In this document: piece after piece, positions 33,983-43,436 of the stretch | How the letters are laid out: each line of letters starts with the position of its first letter | Numbering within the stretch: the stretch's first letter is position 1 | Assembly: GCA_964452645.1 (NCBI GenBank) | Contig: CAYVMO010000021.1 | Location: 1 to 51,953 of the forward strand | Reading direction: 5' to 3' | Length of the DNA stretch: 51,953 nt | From: CAYXTW01 sp964452645 | Lineage (GTDB): Bacteria > Zixibacteria > MSB-5A5 > GN15 > PGXB01 | Notes under the pieces: model-generated | The model's input: only the letters and a program-made list of their open reading frames with translations | What the model was told of the DNA's origin: nothing | Databases searched by the model: none | Position numbers and translations under genes: made by a program

Positions 33983-36007
33983 TATGGGAAAATCGATTTT
34001 TATTTCGGTGCCGGTATCGTGCGAAGATTCGACCGCGATTTCTCCTTTCAATTCCTCCACAATCTGATGAACTATCGACAAGCCCAGACCGGTTCCCTTG
34101 TCCTTGGTTGTAAAATATGGAGCGAATATTTTTTCTTTTATGTTTTCGGGGATTCCCTGACCGGTGTCGGAAACGGATAGATGCACACGATTACTATCGG
34201 CCGTAAGCTTGACGGTCACAATTCCGCCCTTTACCCGACAAGCTTCGATTCCGTTCCTGACCAGATTTATGACCATCTGTTTAATTCTATCCTCGGATAC
34301 CGCGGCGAAAACTTCCCGGCCGATTTCCGATTTGATTTCGATCTCCTCGTTTTCCGGATCGAGTTTTAGCAATTCAATAATTTCCTCTATGATTTTCCCG
34401 ATATTTTTTTTCTTCTCGGTATTTCCCTTCCCTCTGGCCATAAAAAGAAAGCGCGTCACGATATCGTTAAGCCGATTGGCTTCCGATTTTATCTGGCGGG
34501 CAAAAGATTGCGATTCCTCCGCACTTTCCTGTTCGCTCATCAGTCTCTGAGCGGCGATAGAGATGGCGTTGAGCGGATTCCTTATTTCATGGGCGACGCC
34601 GGCGGCCAGATCACCCAGTTCGGTCAACCGTTCTTTTCTTCGAGCAACTTCCTCCAATTCCTTTACCGCCGTGTAATCATAAACAACCGCCACGACACCG
34701 GTCAATCGATTTTTAAAATCGTACAGACGCGACGTATTAACAAGCAGATGTTTCTTTCCATCCGGAATTTCCAATGTAGATTCAATCTCCCCCGGCGCGG
34801 CGCTTCGCGATAAAGTCTCTTCGAACGGTATGATACCCCTGCACGGATATAAATTCCACTCCGTACCTATTATATCTTTCTGCCGGATGCCGAAAATGTC
34901 CAGAAACTGCCGATTCGCCATTTCAATAGTCCCATCATTATTGATGGCAACCAGACCGGCATTGATGCTGTCAAAGACTTTTTCCGACAGCGACTTCATC
35001 TGCTTAAATGAACGATCCAGATAAGTCCGCTTTTGCCGTCCTGTCAAATACAATACTGCGAATACGAATACGGCAAAAATGACAACACTCAGAATAATCA
35101 TCTGACGGTTATATCCGGCGATTATTTGATAATACTTATCCAGAGACACGCCAATCCGAAATAATCCTTCGCCATATTCGTCGGAGGAAAATCGGTTCAC
35201 CAATTCCATGATTTTACGGCCATTCAAAACATATTCGCGGGATAAAACGGTGTCGGCTTCAAGAGCTTTTGTCAGAAAAGGATCTTTTTCGATTTTCAGG
35301 ATCGGGCCGATTTTTCGGGAAGAAAAAACTATAGCTTCGGTCGTCTGGAAGAGAATATATTCCACGCCGACTTCACGCGCGATGTTCTGCACCAGATAGC
35401 CGATACCGATATCTTTTTTGGCATTGGAGTAAAATAGAGCATCGGAAACGATGGCAACGACATAATTATTATCAGTGGATTTTGAAAGATAATACAGCGA
35501 AACGTCACCGGGGAAATCACCCTCGTTTATCTGGAAGCTGAATCCGGCCGAGGAATCACCCAATAATGCTCCAACTTCCGGCAAAATAAACCGATGTATT
35601 CGACCCAGGTCGGTGAATCCGCTCGCGGCTCCCGAGGATTTCAGATTCAATTCGTTATCATAAATCAAAATGGCATCGACACCGTATGCCGACGCAAAAT
35701 CGGATAATTCCGGGCGTGAAAATGACAGTCCGTCATTTGCCTCCAGAAATCCGGCCAGATCCGAGAATTTCGCCTGGACAAGTAAATCAAAAAATGAATT
35801 GGCTTTAATGGCATTATCCGCCGAAAGAGTCAGGCTTTCGATCAAAGCCACGCCCTGCTGACGTAGAAGTTCCAAACTATCACTGCGGCTTTTCTGGATT
35901 CCGATATAGGTCAGAATAAAGAGAAGAATCCCCAGAAGAATAACGACCAGCAATATAAATCTCGTGCCCCCCGCACCTACAGAGTGCGTTTTATCCGATT
36001 GCGACAT
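33980..36007 (-). CDS. Sensor histidine kinase with PAS domain
   Basis: The 675-residue membrane sensor has TM1 at about 16-36, an extracytoplasmic sensor of roughly 265 residues, TM2 at about 302-322, and a PAS domain at about 340-450 (VFDSINAGLVAINNDGTIEM). HisKA follows, with the phospho-acceptor His473 in GVAHEIRNPLNAIS, then HATPase_c with N-box INLVRNGIEAC, VSDTGQGIP and FTTKDKGTGLGLSIV. All catalytic boxes are intact. There is no HAMP domain I can see. It lies 46 bases downstream of another histidine kinase and neither has a response regulator beside it, so its partner is elsewhere. Confidence 0.93.
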   Translation of the reverse strand: MSQSDKTHSVGAGGTRFILLVVILLGILLFILTYIGIQKSRSDSLELLRQQGVALIESLTLSADNAIKANSFFDLLVQAKFSDLAGFLEANDGLSFSRPELSDFASAYGVDAILIYDNELNLKSSGAASGFTDLGRIHRFILPEVGALLGDSSAGFSFQINEGDFPGDVSLYYLSKSTDNNYVVAIVSDALFYSNAKKDIGIGYLVQNIAREVGVEYILFQTTEAIVFSSRKIGPILKIEKDPFLTKALEADTVLSREYVLNGRKIMELVNRFSSDEYGEGLFRIGVSLDKYYQIIAGYNRQMIILSVVIFAVFVFAVLYLTGRQKRTYLDRSFKQMKSLSEKVFDSINAGLVAINNDGTIEMANRQFLDIFGIRQKDIIGTEWNLYPCRGIIPFEETLSRSAAPGEIESTLEIPDGKKHLLVNTSRLYDFKNRLTGVVAVVYDYTAVKELEEVARRKERLTELGDLAAGVAHEIRNPLNAISIAAQRLMSEQESAEESQSFARQIKSEANRLNDIVTRFLFMARGKGNTEKKKNIGKIIEEIIELLKLDPENEEIEIKSEIGREVFAAVSEDRIKQMVINLVRNGIEACRVKGGIVTVKLTADSNRVHLSVSDTGQGIPENIKEKIFAPYFTTKDKGTGLGLSIVHQIVEELKGEIAVESSHDTGTEIKIDFPI

Positions 36008-36053
36008 AAGGATAAATTAGAGCGGTTGATATAAATGGTCAATGATTTATTTA

Positions 36054-38000
36054 TCAGGAAGATATTAATTTCGATGATTTGATTTCGATAGTCTCATCGG
36101 AATCGAATGTGGAATGAACAACGGGAATCTTCACGGTGAACACCGATTTCGATTCTTCGCTGGTATGATAGGAGACTTCTCCGTCATGATTATCCACAAT
36201 ATTTTTGCAGGTAATCAAACCGAATCCGGTGCCCTGCCGTTTGGTGCTAAACCGGGTGACAAACAGCTTATCTATAAATTCGTCCTTAATTCCCGATCCG
36301 CCGTCGGAAATTTTGATCGAAACTTCCTGATTAGATTCATCATACGCCGTACTGATAACTATCCATTTGTTATTTTCCATACCGATCTGGGATACGGCCT
36401 CGGCGCCATTGTTAATCAAATTAACCAGGAGATGCTGAATCTGGCTCGTGTCCATTTCCACCAGCGGCATATTGTCCGCCAGATTGGTCGTAATCATTAT
36501 ATCATCGAATTTGTTTTGGGGTTTAAGGAAGGCAATCAGATTTTCAATTAACTGATTTAAATCTTCCTTGGCGAATTCGGTGTTTTCATCGCTAAAGCGT
36601 GTTAACCCGTCGGTAAAATTGGAAATTCGGCCGACCGTTTCTTTCATTAGACTGACCTTTTTATCCAGTTTTTCCATATCGTTTTTGGCCAGCATCATGG
36701 GGATAAGTTCCAAATTCCCCTGTAAGATTGCCAAGTAGTTGTTAATTTCATGAGCGATATCGCGCGCCATCTTGCCGCGGGTGGCGATACGATCGAGCTT
36801 TAGAATCATATCCTGATAATTTTCACTCTCGGATATGCTTTTAATAAAGTAAAGCATGGCCATCGGTTTGCTGCTTTCGGTCCCCAGTGGCGTGTGTACC
36901 AGGAGGGCGGGGAAATTAGTTCCGTCCCGCCGCCGGCATATAGTCTCTTTCATTTCTGCATTAGCGTTTTCGGTATTATCCGAACGATCGGAGTCATTTG
37001 ACATTGAAATAAAATTACCCATTTTCTTCCCGGTCATATTGCTCTGATCGTACCCGAATTCCCGAGCGGCAGCCTGATTATAAATTATGACATGATCATC
37101 GAGATCGGTTACGATTATCGCGTCGGGCGAATAGTCGACAAGCTTGGTCAGGATCGACTCCGATTCGATCAAATTCTGATTCGCTTTCACCATTTCATAG
37201 TTGGCTTTTGCCAGCTCATTTTGTTTTTGGGCCAGTTTTCGCGACATATTATTGAATGCGCACGTCAGGGATCGAATTTGTTTATCGCCGGTCTCCTCAA
37301 TATAAAACTCGCGACCTTCGGCGGTTTTTTCAAAGCCCTTACCGAGCAGCGCCAAGGGCTTTTTGATGCCATCTGAAATCAGATATATAATAAGCAGTGA
37401 GATTAGAGCCGATATTAAGAACAACATCAGCAACAGATAAGCCTGGTTATTTTGAGGTGACATGAAAATCAGATTTGGGGATCTCAATATTAGGGCGATT
37501 TTATTATCACCGGATAGCGGGCGCACATAATAATTTATGTATTCGCCGTCATCGGTTATCGTAGACAAAAATGATTTCCGGCGGTTTTTGATAACGGTTA
37601 GAATTGACTTGTCTTCCTCCGCTGAAGACGTAGCGTAAGAGGCATAATAATCTTTATCTTCGGAATGAGTAAGTTGTATTACATGACTTGTACCGGTCCG
37701 GAGATCATAATAAACGAGGTCGACATTTGAAATAAACTCTTGGTCGGCGACAAACGCCTTTATATCCCTTTCCGTATTATGCGGTAAGGCGGAATAATCC
37801 TTTACCGGTTCCAGCAGATGAAAAATATAATCGGAGGCGACTTTAATTTTATCCGTCTGAATCGTGTACTGCTGTGAAGGAGTAATCTCTCCCTGAGGAT
37901 AAAAATAAACGAGCGCAAGAGCCGAAAAGATAAATACTATTTGAATAAATATCAGGTGCGATATTCTAACCAGCAGGCTGGGGCTCTTAATTCCAAACAT
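36054..38000 (-). CDS. Sensor histidine kinase with HAMP and PAS domains
   Basis: From ATG 38000 (GGATGG upstream) the protein has 648 residues. TM1 is at about 13-34, an extracytoplasmic domain spans about 35-187, TM2 is at 188-209, HAMP at 210-262, and PAS at about 285-395 (LVDYSPDAIIVTDLDDHVII). HisKA contains His417 in ARDIAHEINNYLAILQG, and HATPase_c shows LLVNLINNGAEAV, ISDGGSGIKDEF and FSTKRQGTGFGLITCKN. The acceptor box reads HEINN rather than HEIRNP, as in NtrB/PAS-type kinases. An upstream TTG at 38057 gives an unlikely extension. A structured RNA-like element lies about 85 bases before the start. Confidence 0.92.
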   Translation of the reverse strand: MFGIKSPSLLVRISHLIFIQIVFIFSALALVYFYPQGEITPSQQYTIQTDKIKVASDYIFHLLEPVKDYSALPHNTERDIKAFVADQEFISNVDLVYYDLRTGTSHVIQLTHSEDKDYYASYATSSAEEDKSILTVIKNRRKSFLSTITDDGEYINYYVRPLSGDNKIALILRSPNLIFMSPQNNQAYLLLMLFLISALISLLIIYLISDGIKKPLALLGKGFEKTAEGREFYIEETGDKQIRSLTCAFNNMSRKLAQKQNELAKANYEMVKANQNLIESESILTKLVDYSPDAIIVTDLDDHVIIYNQAAAREFGYDQSNMTGKKMGNFISMSNDSDRSDNTENANAEMKETICRRRDGTNFPALLVHTPLGTESSKPMAMLYFIKSISESENYQDMILKLDRIATRGKMARDIAHEINNYLAILQGNLELIPMMLAKNDMEKLDKKVSLMKETVGRISNFTDGLTRFSDENTEFAKEDLNQLIENLIAFLKPQNKFDDIMITTNLADNMPLVEMDTSQIQHLLVNLINNGAEAVSQIGMENNKWIVISTAYDESNQEVSIKISDGGSGIKDEFIDKLFVTRFSTKRQGTGFGLITCKNIVDNHDGEVSYHTSEESKSVFTVKIPVVHSTFDSDETIEIKSSKLISS

Positions 38001-38082
38001 AGGAAACCATCCAAAAATGTACCGTTTATCATATAGATTATCGGCAGAGATTGGCAAAAATTATAGAGGGTATAAAAAAGAC

Positions 38083-38160
38083 AAAAAAATAGGGAGTGGT
38101 GGAGGGGGGATGCCCGACTCTAACGTCAGGTGGCTGGTAAACCAGCGCACACCACTCCCT
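38083..38160 (-). ncRNA. Candidate structured RNA or attenuator with intrinsic terminator
   Basis: Read on the minus strand, an 11-bp perfect outer stem (AGGGAGTGGTG 38160-38150 with CACCACTCCCT 38101-38091) closes around an inner hairpin, GCTGG-TTTA-CCAGC (38146-38133), and a short GAC/GTC, GGG/CCC region. It is followed by a T7 tract (38089-38083). GGTG of the 5' arm could alternatively pair with CACC just after the inner hairpin, which gives two exclusive folds. It could be the processed end of a transcript from the dockerin gene upstream, an independent small RNA, or an attenuator for the histidine kinases. No known RNA family was recognised. Confidence 0.45.
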
Positions 38161-38183
38161 GTTATCTCTAACAACTCAGGCGG

Positions 38184-38467
38184 AAAAATGTTCAATCAAT
38201 TATTCCACTATTAAGCAATAAGTATGCCAAGTTGGTAGGCGGCAATGAGTTTCAAACCGGACAGTCTACTCTTGTATCTATTTTTAGGGCAATAAATTCT
38301 GTCGGCTTTAAATGGAATGGACTATTAATATTAACTGAAATTGTCCGGATTGTGCAATATCTTTCATATTAGGTGCAATTGAATGGCACACAAAAGTACA
38401 GATTAGACCGGAATAATCCATGATTAAAGTGATAGAGGCCGCGAAAAGATTCCTCAGCAGGTGATTC
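38184..38467. other. Non-coding stretch downstream of the dockerin gene
   Basis: No gene, clear promoter or terminator is visible. Open frames here are short and out of step with local codon use. The minus-strand frame at 38308-38544 is a shadow of the dockerin gene. Confidence 0.4.
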
Positions 38468-39271
38468 TTATGGCTCCGGCGGGGGCGGACAAATGAGTTC
38501 AGGACCTTCCAGATAAAGATTACTGATAAGATAGGTAACATCAAATATGCTTACCTGACCATCATTGTTTACGTCCCAAATCCATGGATCGAATTCGCAT
38601 GGCGGCCAGATTGGATAATAGATACACTGTATCATATGCACAATATCCAATAGATTAACAGCGCCATCCCCGTTCCAGTCGCCGCAGATACCGACATCAT
38701 TGATTGACCTGCATTTCGAATCCAGATTAAGCATATTTTCGAATTCGATCGCGAAATTGGTATCGATAACCGACGGATCGACCCATTCGATACAGAAAGT
38801 TCCTTCTTCGGAAGCTTCAAATGAAAAACTATAATGCAATTGTTCACCTAATCCGGTCGGCCAGCCTCCGAACATAGTGGCTCCCACATGATAAAAAGTA
38901 TCCGGTAAACTCGCATCCCAGCTGGCTCCGCCCACAACATTGATTAAATCCCAATACCCCATCCAGCCGAAGCCGTTCATTAGGGCAACGTTACCCAGAT
39001 AAACAGTACCGGAATCCGGCGTGACCGGGGTAACCGATGTAATTCCATCCGGGCTGTAAAATCGCATCGACGATATAATTGATGGAAGGGGCATCGGACC
39101 GACATTATCCAGATACAAATCAATTGTGAACGGTACATTGGCCCTAAGCATACCGGGTGCATATTCGGGTGTAGCCTCGATTCGCACATTCACCGGCGCA
39201 AAGGATTGGGCATTAGTAATACTGAATAAGATTACAATACTCAGTAGTAAATAAAAAAATTTTGATTTCAT
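38468..39271 (-). CDS. Exported protein with C-terminal dockerin repeats
   Basis: The 267-residue protein has a signal peptide (KFFYLLLSIVILFSITNA) whose predicted cleavage leaves Gln at +1 (QSFAPVNV). A beta-rich domain (about 25-190) with no recognised catalytic motif resembles cohesin-like or adhesin modules only loosely. Two dockerin repeats follow: GDWNGDGAVNLLDIVHMIQC and WDVNNDGQVSIFDVTYLISN, with calcium-loop Asp/Asn positions intact, and then a proline-rich end. It shares this C-terminal architecture with the metalloprotease at 7706-9418. AGGAGG is ideally placed before the ATG. Confidence 0.85.
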   Translation of the reverse strand: MKSKFFYLLLSIVILFSITNAQSFAPVNVRIEATPEYAPGMLRANVPFTIDLYLDNVGPMPLPSIISSMRFYSPDGITSVTPVTPDSGTVYLGNVALMNGFGWMGYWDLINVVGGASWDASLPDTFYHVGATMFGGWPTGLGEQLHYSFSFEASEEGTFCIEWVDPSVIDTNFAIEFENMLNLDSKCRSINDVGICGDWNGDGAVNLLDIVHMIQCIYYPIWPPCEFDPWIWDVNNDGQVSIFDVTYLISNLYLEGPELICPPPPEP

Positions 39272-39336
39272 TTATATGCCCTCCTAATTAAAGATTTTTA
39301 GAGTCCATTATTTATTAATGGTACTATTCTATATAT

Positions 39337-39365
39337 AATTAATGTATTATAGTCATTTTTGTCAA
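39337..39365 (-). promoter_or_regulatory. Promoter of the dockerin protein gene
   Basis: TTGACA (39365-39360), 17 bases, TTAATT (39342-39337) on the minus strand, within AT-rich DNA about 70 bases before the ATG. Confidence 0.5.
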
Positions 39366-39418
39366 GTTTTATTTCAGATGATATTGTATAACAATCGACT
39401 ATTGCGACCTAGAAAGAA

Positions 39419-39446
39419 GCCGGAATCTGCACGAAAAGATTCCGGC
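39419..39446 (-). terminator. Terminator of the NfeD-slipin operon
   Basis: GCCGGAATCT / AGATTCCGGC form a 10-bp perfect stem with an 8-base loop. On the minus strand TTCTTTCT follows; on the plus strand CGTTTTTGTTT follows, so it can work both ways. It lies about 45 bases after the slipin stop. Confidence 0.8.
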
Positions 39447-39491
39447 CGTTTTTGTTTATGATATCACGCCAAAAGTAAAGACCGTTACATA

Positions 39492-40259
39492 TTATAATTG
39501 CACTTTATTTTCAGCAATCTTCCCCGAAATCGATTCAAGCAAATTAATCGGCAACGGGAATATAATCGTGGAGCCCTTGTTCACAGAGATTTCGGTCAGG
39601 GTCTGCATATACCTCAGTTGCAGGGCACCGGCCTCCGATGAAATAACATGCGCCGCCTCGGCCAGTTTCTGCGATGCCTGAAATTCACCCTCGGCATGGA
39701 TAATTTTCGATCGCCGCTCACGCTCGGCTTCCGCCTGGCGGGCAATCGCACGGGTCATCTCCGGAGGCAGGTCGACATTCTTGACCTCAACCACCGAGAC
39801 CTTAATACCCCACGGTTCGGTTTGATGATCGATAATCTTCTGAAGTTCCTGATTGATTTTTTCGCGATTGGATAGCAGTTCGTCCAGGTCGACCTGACCC
39901 AGTACCGAACGCAGTGTCGTCTGTGCAATCTGTGAGGTTGCCTCAAAGAAATTAGCCACAGCTACAATCGCCTTATTCGGGTCCATAACGCGGAAATAAA
40001 CGACGGCGTTCACTTTGACCGACACATTGTCGCGCGTAATTACATCCTGCGGCGGAACGTCAAAAGTGATGGTTCGCAAATCAACGCGAATCATGCGGTC
40101 GACGATGGGGATAAGCAAGATAATGCCCGGCCCCTTGGCGCCGATCAAGCGTCCAAGACGAAAGATTACGCCGCGCTCGTACTCGCGCAGAACCTTTATC
40201 GCATTGGATAGAATAATAAGCAGTAAAAATATTATTATGCCTATGCCTGCCAATGACAT
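39492..40259 (-). CDS. Slipin / SPFH-domain (stomatin-like) protein
   Basis: The 255-residue protein has an N-terminal membrane helix (IGIIIFLLLIILSNAI) and a Band 7/SPFH domain. Slipin signatures are VLREYERGVIFRLGRLIGAK, DVPPQDVITRDNVSVKVNAVVYFRV, and IARQAEAERERRSKIIHAEGEFQAS. Such proteins form membrane-organising oligomers. In prokaryotes slipin is typically paired with the NfeD protease, which cleaves its C-terminal hydrophobic region; here the pair is present, with NfeD 17 bases upstream. AAGGAGG precedes the ATG. Confidence 0.95.
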   Translation of the reverse strand: MSLAGIGIIIFLLLIILSNAIKVLREYERGVIFRLGRLIGAKGPGIILLIPIVDRMIRVDLRTITFDVPPQDVITRDNVSVKVNAVVYFRVMDPNKAIVAVANFFEATSQIAQTTLRSVLGQVDLDELLSNREKINQELQKIIDHQTEPWGIKVSVVEVKNVDLPPEMTRAIARQAEAERERRSKIIHAEGEFQASQKLAEAAHVISSEAGALQLRYMQTLTEISVNKGSTIIFPLPINLLESISGKIAENKVQL

Positions 40260-40276
40260 ACGAAGCCTCCTTGTAT

Positions 40277-41614
40277 TTATATTTTCTTTTTAACTTTTAT
40301 TTTCAAGTTGTTGACTTCCAAAACGACTACTTCTTCCCCCTCCTCAATAATCTCGTCGGCGCTCGCCTCCCATAATTCCCCGGCGACGGCGACGTAACCA
40401 TTGGTATCGATTTTTGATTTCACCACGCCGGTTTCACCGACCAAACCTTCCATGCCGGTCGTCGGTTTGGATATACGCGCTTTATAGGCCAGTGTAAAGG
40501 CCAGAAGAACAAACGCCCCGATAACAATGGCGACAGCGAAAATAATCGACCGGGATATTCGCAGGTCGGGGTCGGCCGTGTCAATCATCATCATACCGCC
40601 GATTATCATCGACACTACGCCGCCGACGGTAAGCAATCCATGACTCACGATCTTGATCTCCAATATGAATAAAATTATGGCAAATATCAAAAGCAATACG
40701 CCGGCATAATTGATCGGCAGCGTCCGCATACCATAAAAGGCAAGAATAATACAAATACCGCCGACGACGCCCGGCAGAATCGAGCCGGGATTATAAAGTT
40801 CCAATACGAGACCCAATCCTCCGAGAGAGAACAGAATAAAGACAATATTGGGTGATGAAATAATATCCAGGAACGATTGAATAGCGGTAATTTTGATATT
40901 TTTTTTGATAGGATTTTTTATATGAATTATCTTTTTGCCGTAAACCATATTCACTTCGAAGCCGTCGACCTGTTTTAACAAATCATCGATATCATTGGCA
41001 ATGAAATTGATCACATTTTTCTTTAGAGCTTCGGTACTCGTTATCGAAACCGATTGACGAGCCGCTTCTTCGGCCCACTCTGCGTTACGGCCGTGCCGCT
41101 CGGCCATAGCCTGAAGGCTGGCGACGGCATCGTTCGTTATTTTTTCCGCTAAAACCGAATCAATTTCCTCCCCGCCGCCTCCGACAACATGTGCCGCACC
41201 GATGTTGGTACCCGGGGCCATGGCCGCGATTTGCGCGGCATAGGTGATATAAACTCCGGCTGAAGCCGCTTTGGCCCCGGCCGGTGAAACATAAACCGCG
41301 ACAGGGACATCGGAGTTCATAATCGCTTTCGTTATCGGCCAAATGGCGGCGGCAAAACCACCGGGCGTATCCATCGTGATTACAAGCAAATCGGCATGTT
41401 CTTCTTCGGCCTGCTTGACGGCGTCGATCACACGATCAGCGGTAACGGTCCCGATGGCACCATCTATACTCATAATTACGACCAGGCTCGGACCCTTATA
41501 ATTTTCTGCCAGAGTATCATTGGCGGCGCTATCAGCCGATGGCGTATCGGCGCAAACCGCCAAAGCCAGAAACAACAAAAACGTCCCGAATAATATCGTC
41601 GTCTTAATCTTCAT
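40277..41614 (-). CDS. NfeD-family membrane serine protease (NfeD1b, long form)
   Basis: From ATG 41614 (GGAG upstream) the protein has 445 residues: signal peptide (TTILFGTFLLFLALAVCA), then a ClpP-like protease domain (about 35-220). DTPGGFAAAIWPITKAIM is the oxyanion region, the catalytic Ser is in PAGAKAASAGVYITYAA, and the Lys of the Ser-Lys dyad is likely in TEALKKNVINFIA. Several membrane helices (about 235-370) and a C-terminal OB-fold (GLVGETGVVKSKI onward) follow. It is co-transcribed with slipin. The longer start at 41704 adds 30 residues without signal-peptide character and is rejected. Confidence 0.93.
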   Translation of the reverse strand: MKIKTTILFGTFLLFLALAVCADTPSADSAANDTLAENYKGPSLVVIMSIDGAIGTVTADRVIDAVKQAEEEHADLLVITMDTPGGFAAAIWPITKAIMNSDVPVAVYVSPAGAKAASAGVYITYAAQIAAMAPGTNIGAAHVVGGGGEEIDSVLAEKITNDAVASLQAMAERHGRNAEWAEEAARQSVSITSTEALKKNVINFIANDIDDLLKQVDGFEVNMVYGKKIIHIKNPIKKNIKITAIQSFLDIISSPNIVFILFSLGGLGLVLELYNPGSILPGVVGGICIILAFYGMRTLPINYAGVLLLIFAIILFILEIKIVSHGLLTVGGVVSMIIGGMMMIDTADPDLRISRSIIFAVAIVIGAFVLLAFTLAYKARISKPTTGMEGLVGETGVVKSKIDTNGYVAVAGELWEASADEIIEEGEEVVVLEVNNLKIKVKKKI

Positions 41615-41745
41615 ACAATCTCCATTATAGATACGATACAAAAACCGGTTGGGCTTATTTTTTACCTCAAATGGTACATGCCACGCATTTATTTTTTGCT
41701 CCAAATAAAAGCCGACTGCTTACCCGGTCAAATAAATCCACTATT

Positions 41746-41775
41746 AAATTACTACTCTTTTACGAACTGTGTCAA
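41746..41775 (-). promoter_or_regulatory. Promoter of the NfeD-slipin operon
   Basis: TTGACA (41775-41770), 18 bases, TAATTT (41751-41746) on the minus strand, giving a leader of about 125 bases before the ATG at 41614. Confidence 0.5.
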
Positions 41776-41816
41776 CCGAAAAGTTCGCAGTTTATGAATA
41801 AAGAGTATGAATCATT

Positions 41817-43436
41817 TTAGAGCGATATCGACGCCCGGTCGTCGATATAAACCGGTCGGCCGTCGAAAAAAGTCACCAAGACTCTGACATTCAATATATT
41901 CGTCGGCGCTACCTTATAAATATTATTAGATAAAATGATAAAATCGGCCTTATATCCGGGTAAAAGATACCCATGCTCGAATTGCCATCCGACAATATGA
42001 GCCGGGGCGGCTGTGAAACCATCTATGGCGTCGGTCACCGAAATTCTTTCTTCGGGATAAAACGGTTCTCTAGAAGCAAGTGGCTTGCGGTTAACGGCGG
42101 CATAAATCCCGGAGATCGGATCAAGCGGCTCAATAGGTGCATCGGAGCCGAAAATCAGCGGGATTTTCTTTTTCAATAACGTATTGAAGATGTAACAATT
42201 CCGTCCGCGCCTACCCCAGTATTTTTCAATTAATTTTATATCGGAAGGACAATGTGAGGGCTGCATCGAGGCGACCACACGTAATCTTTTCAGACGCGGA
42301 ATATCGCGGCGCCGAATCATCTGCAAATGCTCGATGCGATGCCGTCCGCCGTCTTTTAAGGCCGGTGCTTTCTCGAAACAATCCAGCACATTGGAAATCC
42401 CCTTATCGCCGATGGCATGAATGGCGCACGGAAGATTTAATCGCGACGCCGCTCGTATCCGGGCCAGTATCTCTCTTTTCGTTCCGGTTTCCAAACCATA
42501 ATTATCTTTCGAACCGATATATTTATTGAAACAATATGCCGTCTGGCTTCCCAGCGCCCCATCGGCAAAAATCTTCACGCCCGCCACCCGAAAATAATCA
42601 TTGCCATATCCAGACTTGATTCCCATTTTCTCCATCTGGGGAATCGCGGACGCCGGCGGATAATGGTGGATTCGTATTCCCAGCTTTCCGTTTTTCGACA
42701 ACCGATCGAAATGCGCAAACGCATCCCAGTAATCAAATGAATGGACACCGGTCACACCCTTCGAATAAGCCATCCGCAGGGCGCGCCGCCAGAGTCTATT
42801 GACTCGCAATTTTTTAATCCCTTTGATTATTTTCAAGACCTGAAAAATGGCCGGATTTTCGCGAAGAATACCAGTGGGTTCCCCATTATCAAATCTGTCG
42901 ATTCGTCCCCCGGGCGGTTGCGGAGTCATACGGCTTATTCCGGCCAGCTCCAGCGCTTTCGAATTTGCCCACATCAAGTGCTGATCTTTGGAATAAATTG
43001 CCGCCGGTCGACCCCCGGATACTTGATCAAGCATAAATTTATCGGGCAGAATATATTTATCCCAACGATCGGCCGAAAAACCGGTCCCGGTCACCCACTC
43101 GGTGTGACCAAGTTTGGCGGCATGGGCTTTTATCTTACCAAGCACCATCTTTAAAGATGGCAGTCCGTCAAGTTGAACTGTCCCCAACCACAGCGCCAAA
43201 AAATAAAAATGCGTATGCGAATCGACAAAACCGGGGATAACGGTACGGCCTTTTAAATCTATTTTTTGCCAGCTTTTAAAATCAGCACTTTTATCCAGAT
43301 TATTCCCGACGGCAATAATAAATCGGCCCGAAATGGCCATCGAATCGACGAAAACATTATCTCCCCCCCGAGAATAGATTTTCCCATTGAAAAATACTCT
43401 ATTCTTTTTCAAACCTATCACCCTTGACCCGGACAT
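41817..43436 (-). CDS. Amidohydrolase family 3 protein (YtcJ-like)
   Basis: This 539-residue TIM-barrel metallo-hydrolase has VIPGFVDSHTHFYFLALWLG (the HxH metal site), TGTGFSADRWDKYILP, SKGVTGVHSFDYWDAF, CAIHAIGDKGISNVLDCFE, RIEHLQMIRRRDIPRL, and IFGSDAPIEPLDPISGIYAA with the Asp ligand. The C-terminal GYLLPGYKADFIILS is characteristic. Substrates of YtcJ-like enzymes are mostly unknown, often N-formylated or acylated amines. No signal peptide, so cytoplasmic. It overlaps the selB 3' end by 38 bases; the ATG at 43436 is next to a GTG at 43439. Confidence 0.9.
   Translation of the reverse strand: MSGSRVIGLKKNRVFFNGKIYSRGGDNVFVDSMAISGRFIIAVGNNLDKSADFKSWQKIDLKGRTVIPGFVDSHTHFYFLALWLGTVQLDGLPSLKMVLGKIKAHAAKLGHTEWVTGTGFSADRWDKYILPDKFMLDQVSGGRPAAIYSKDQHLMWANSKALELAGISRMTPQPPGGRIDRFDNGEPTGILRENPAIFQVLKIIKGIKKLRVNRLWRRALRMAYSKGVTGVHSFDYWDAFAHFDRLSKNGKLGIRIHHYPPASAIPQMEKMGIKSGYGNDYFRVAGVKIFADGALGSQTAYCFNKYIGSKDNYGLETGTKREILARIRAASRLNLPCAIHAIGDKGISNVLDCFEKAPALKDGGRHRIEHLQMIRRRDIPRLKRLRVVASMQPSHCPSDIKLIEKYWGRRGRNCYIFNTLLKKKIPLIFGSDAPIEPLDPISGIYAAVNRKPLASREPFYPEERISVTDAIDGFTAAPAHIVGWQFEHGYLLPGYKADFIILSNNIYKVAPTNILNVRVLVTFFDGRPVYIDDRASISL

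Noticed and set aside
38091..38160. tRNA-like or tRNA(Sec) candidate, suggested by the 11-bp closing stem and the presence of selA/selB
   Set aside because: No TTC-type T-loop, no TCA anticodon in a 5-bp arm and no CCA-compatible 3' end; the U-tract on the minus strand fits a terminator-ended RNA instead.
38118..38183. attC-like or insertion-sequence end suggested by repeated CTCTAAC/CAGG motifs
   Set aside because: The copies are direct rather than inverted, and there is no integrase, transposase or target duplication nearby.
38308..38544. Minus-strand frame overlapping the dockerin gene 3' end
   Set aside because: Shadow in another frame of the dockerin repeats, with no supporting start.
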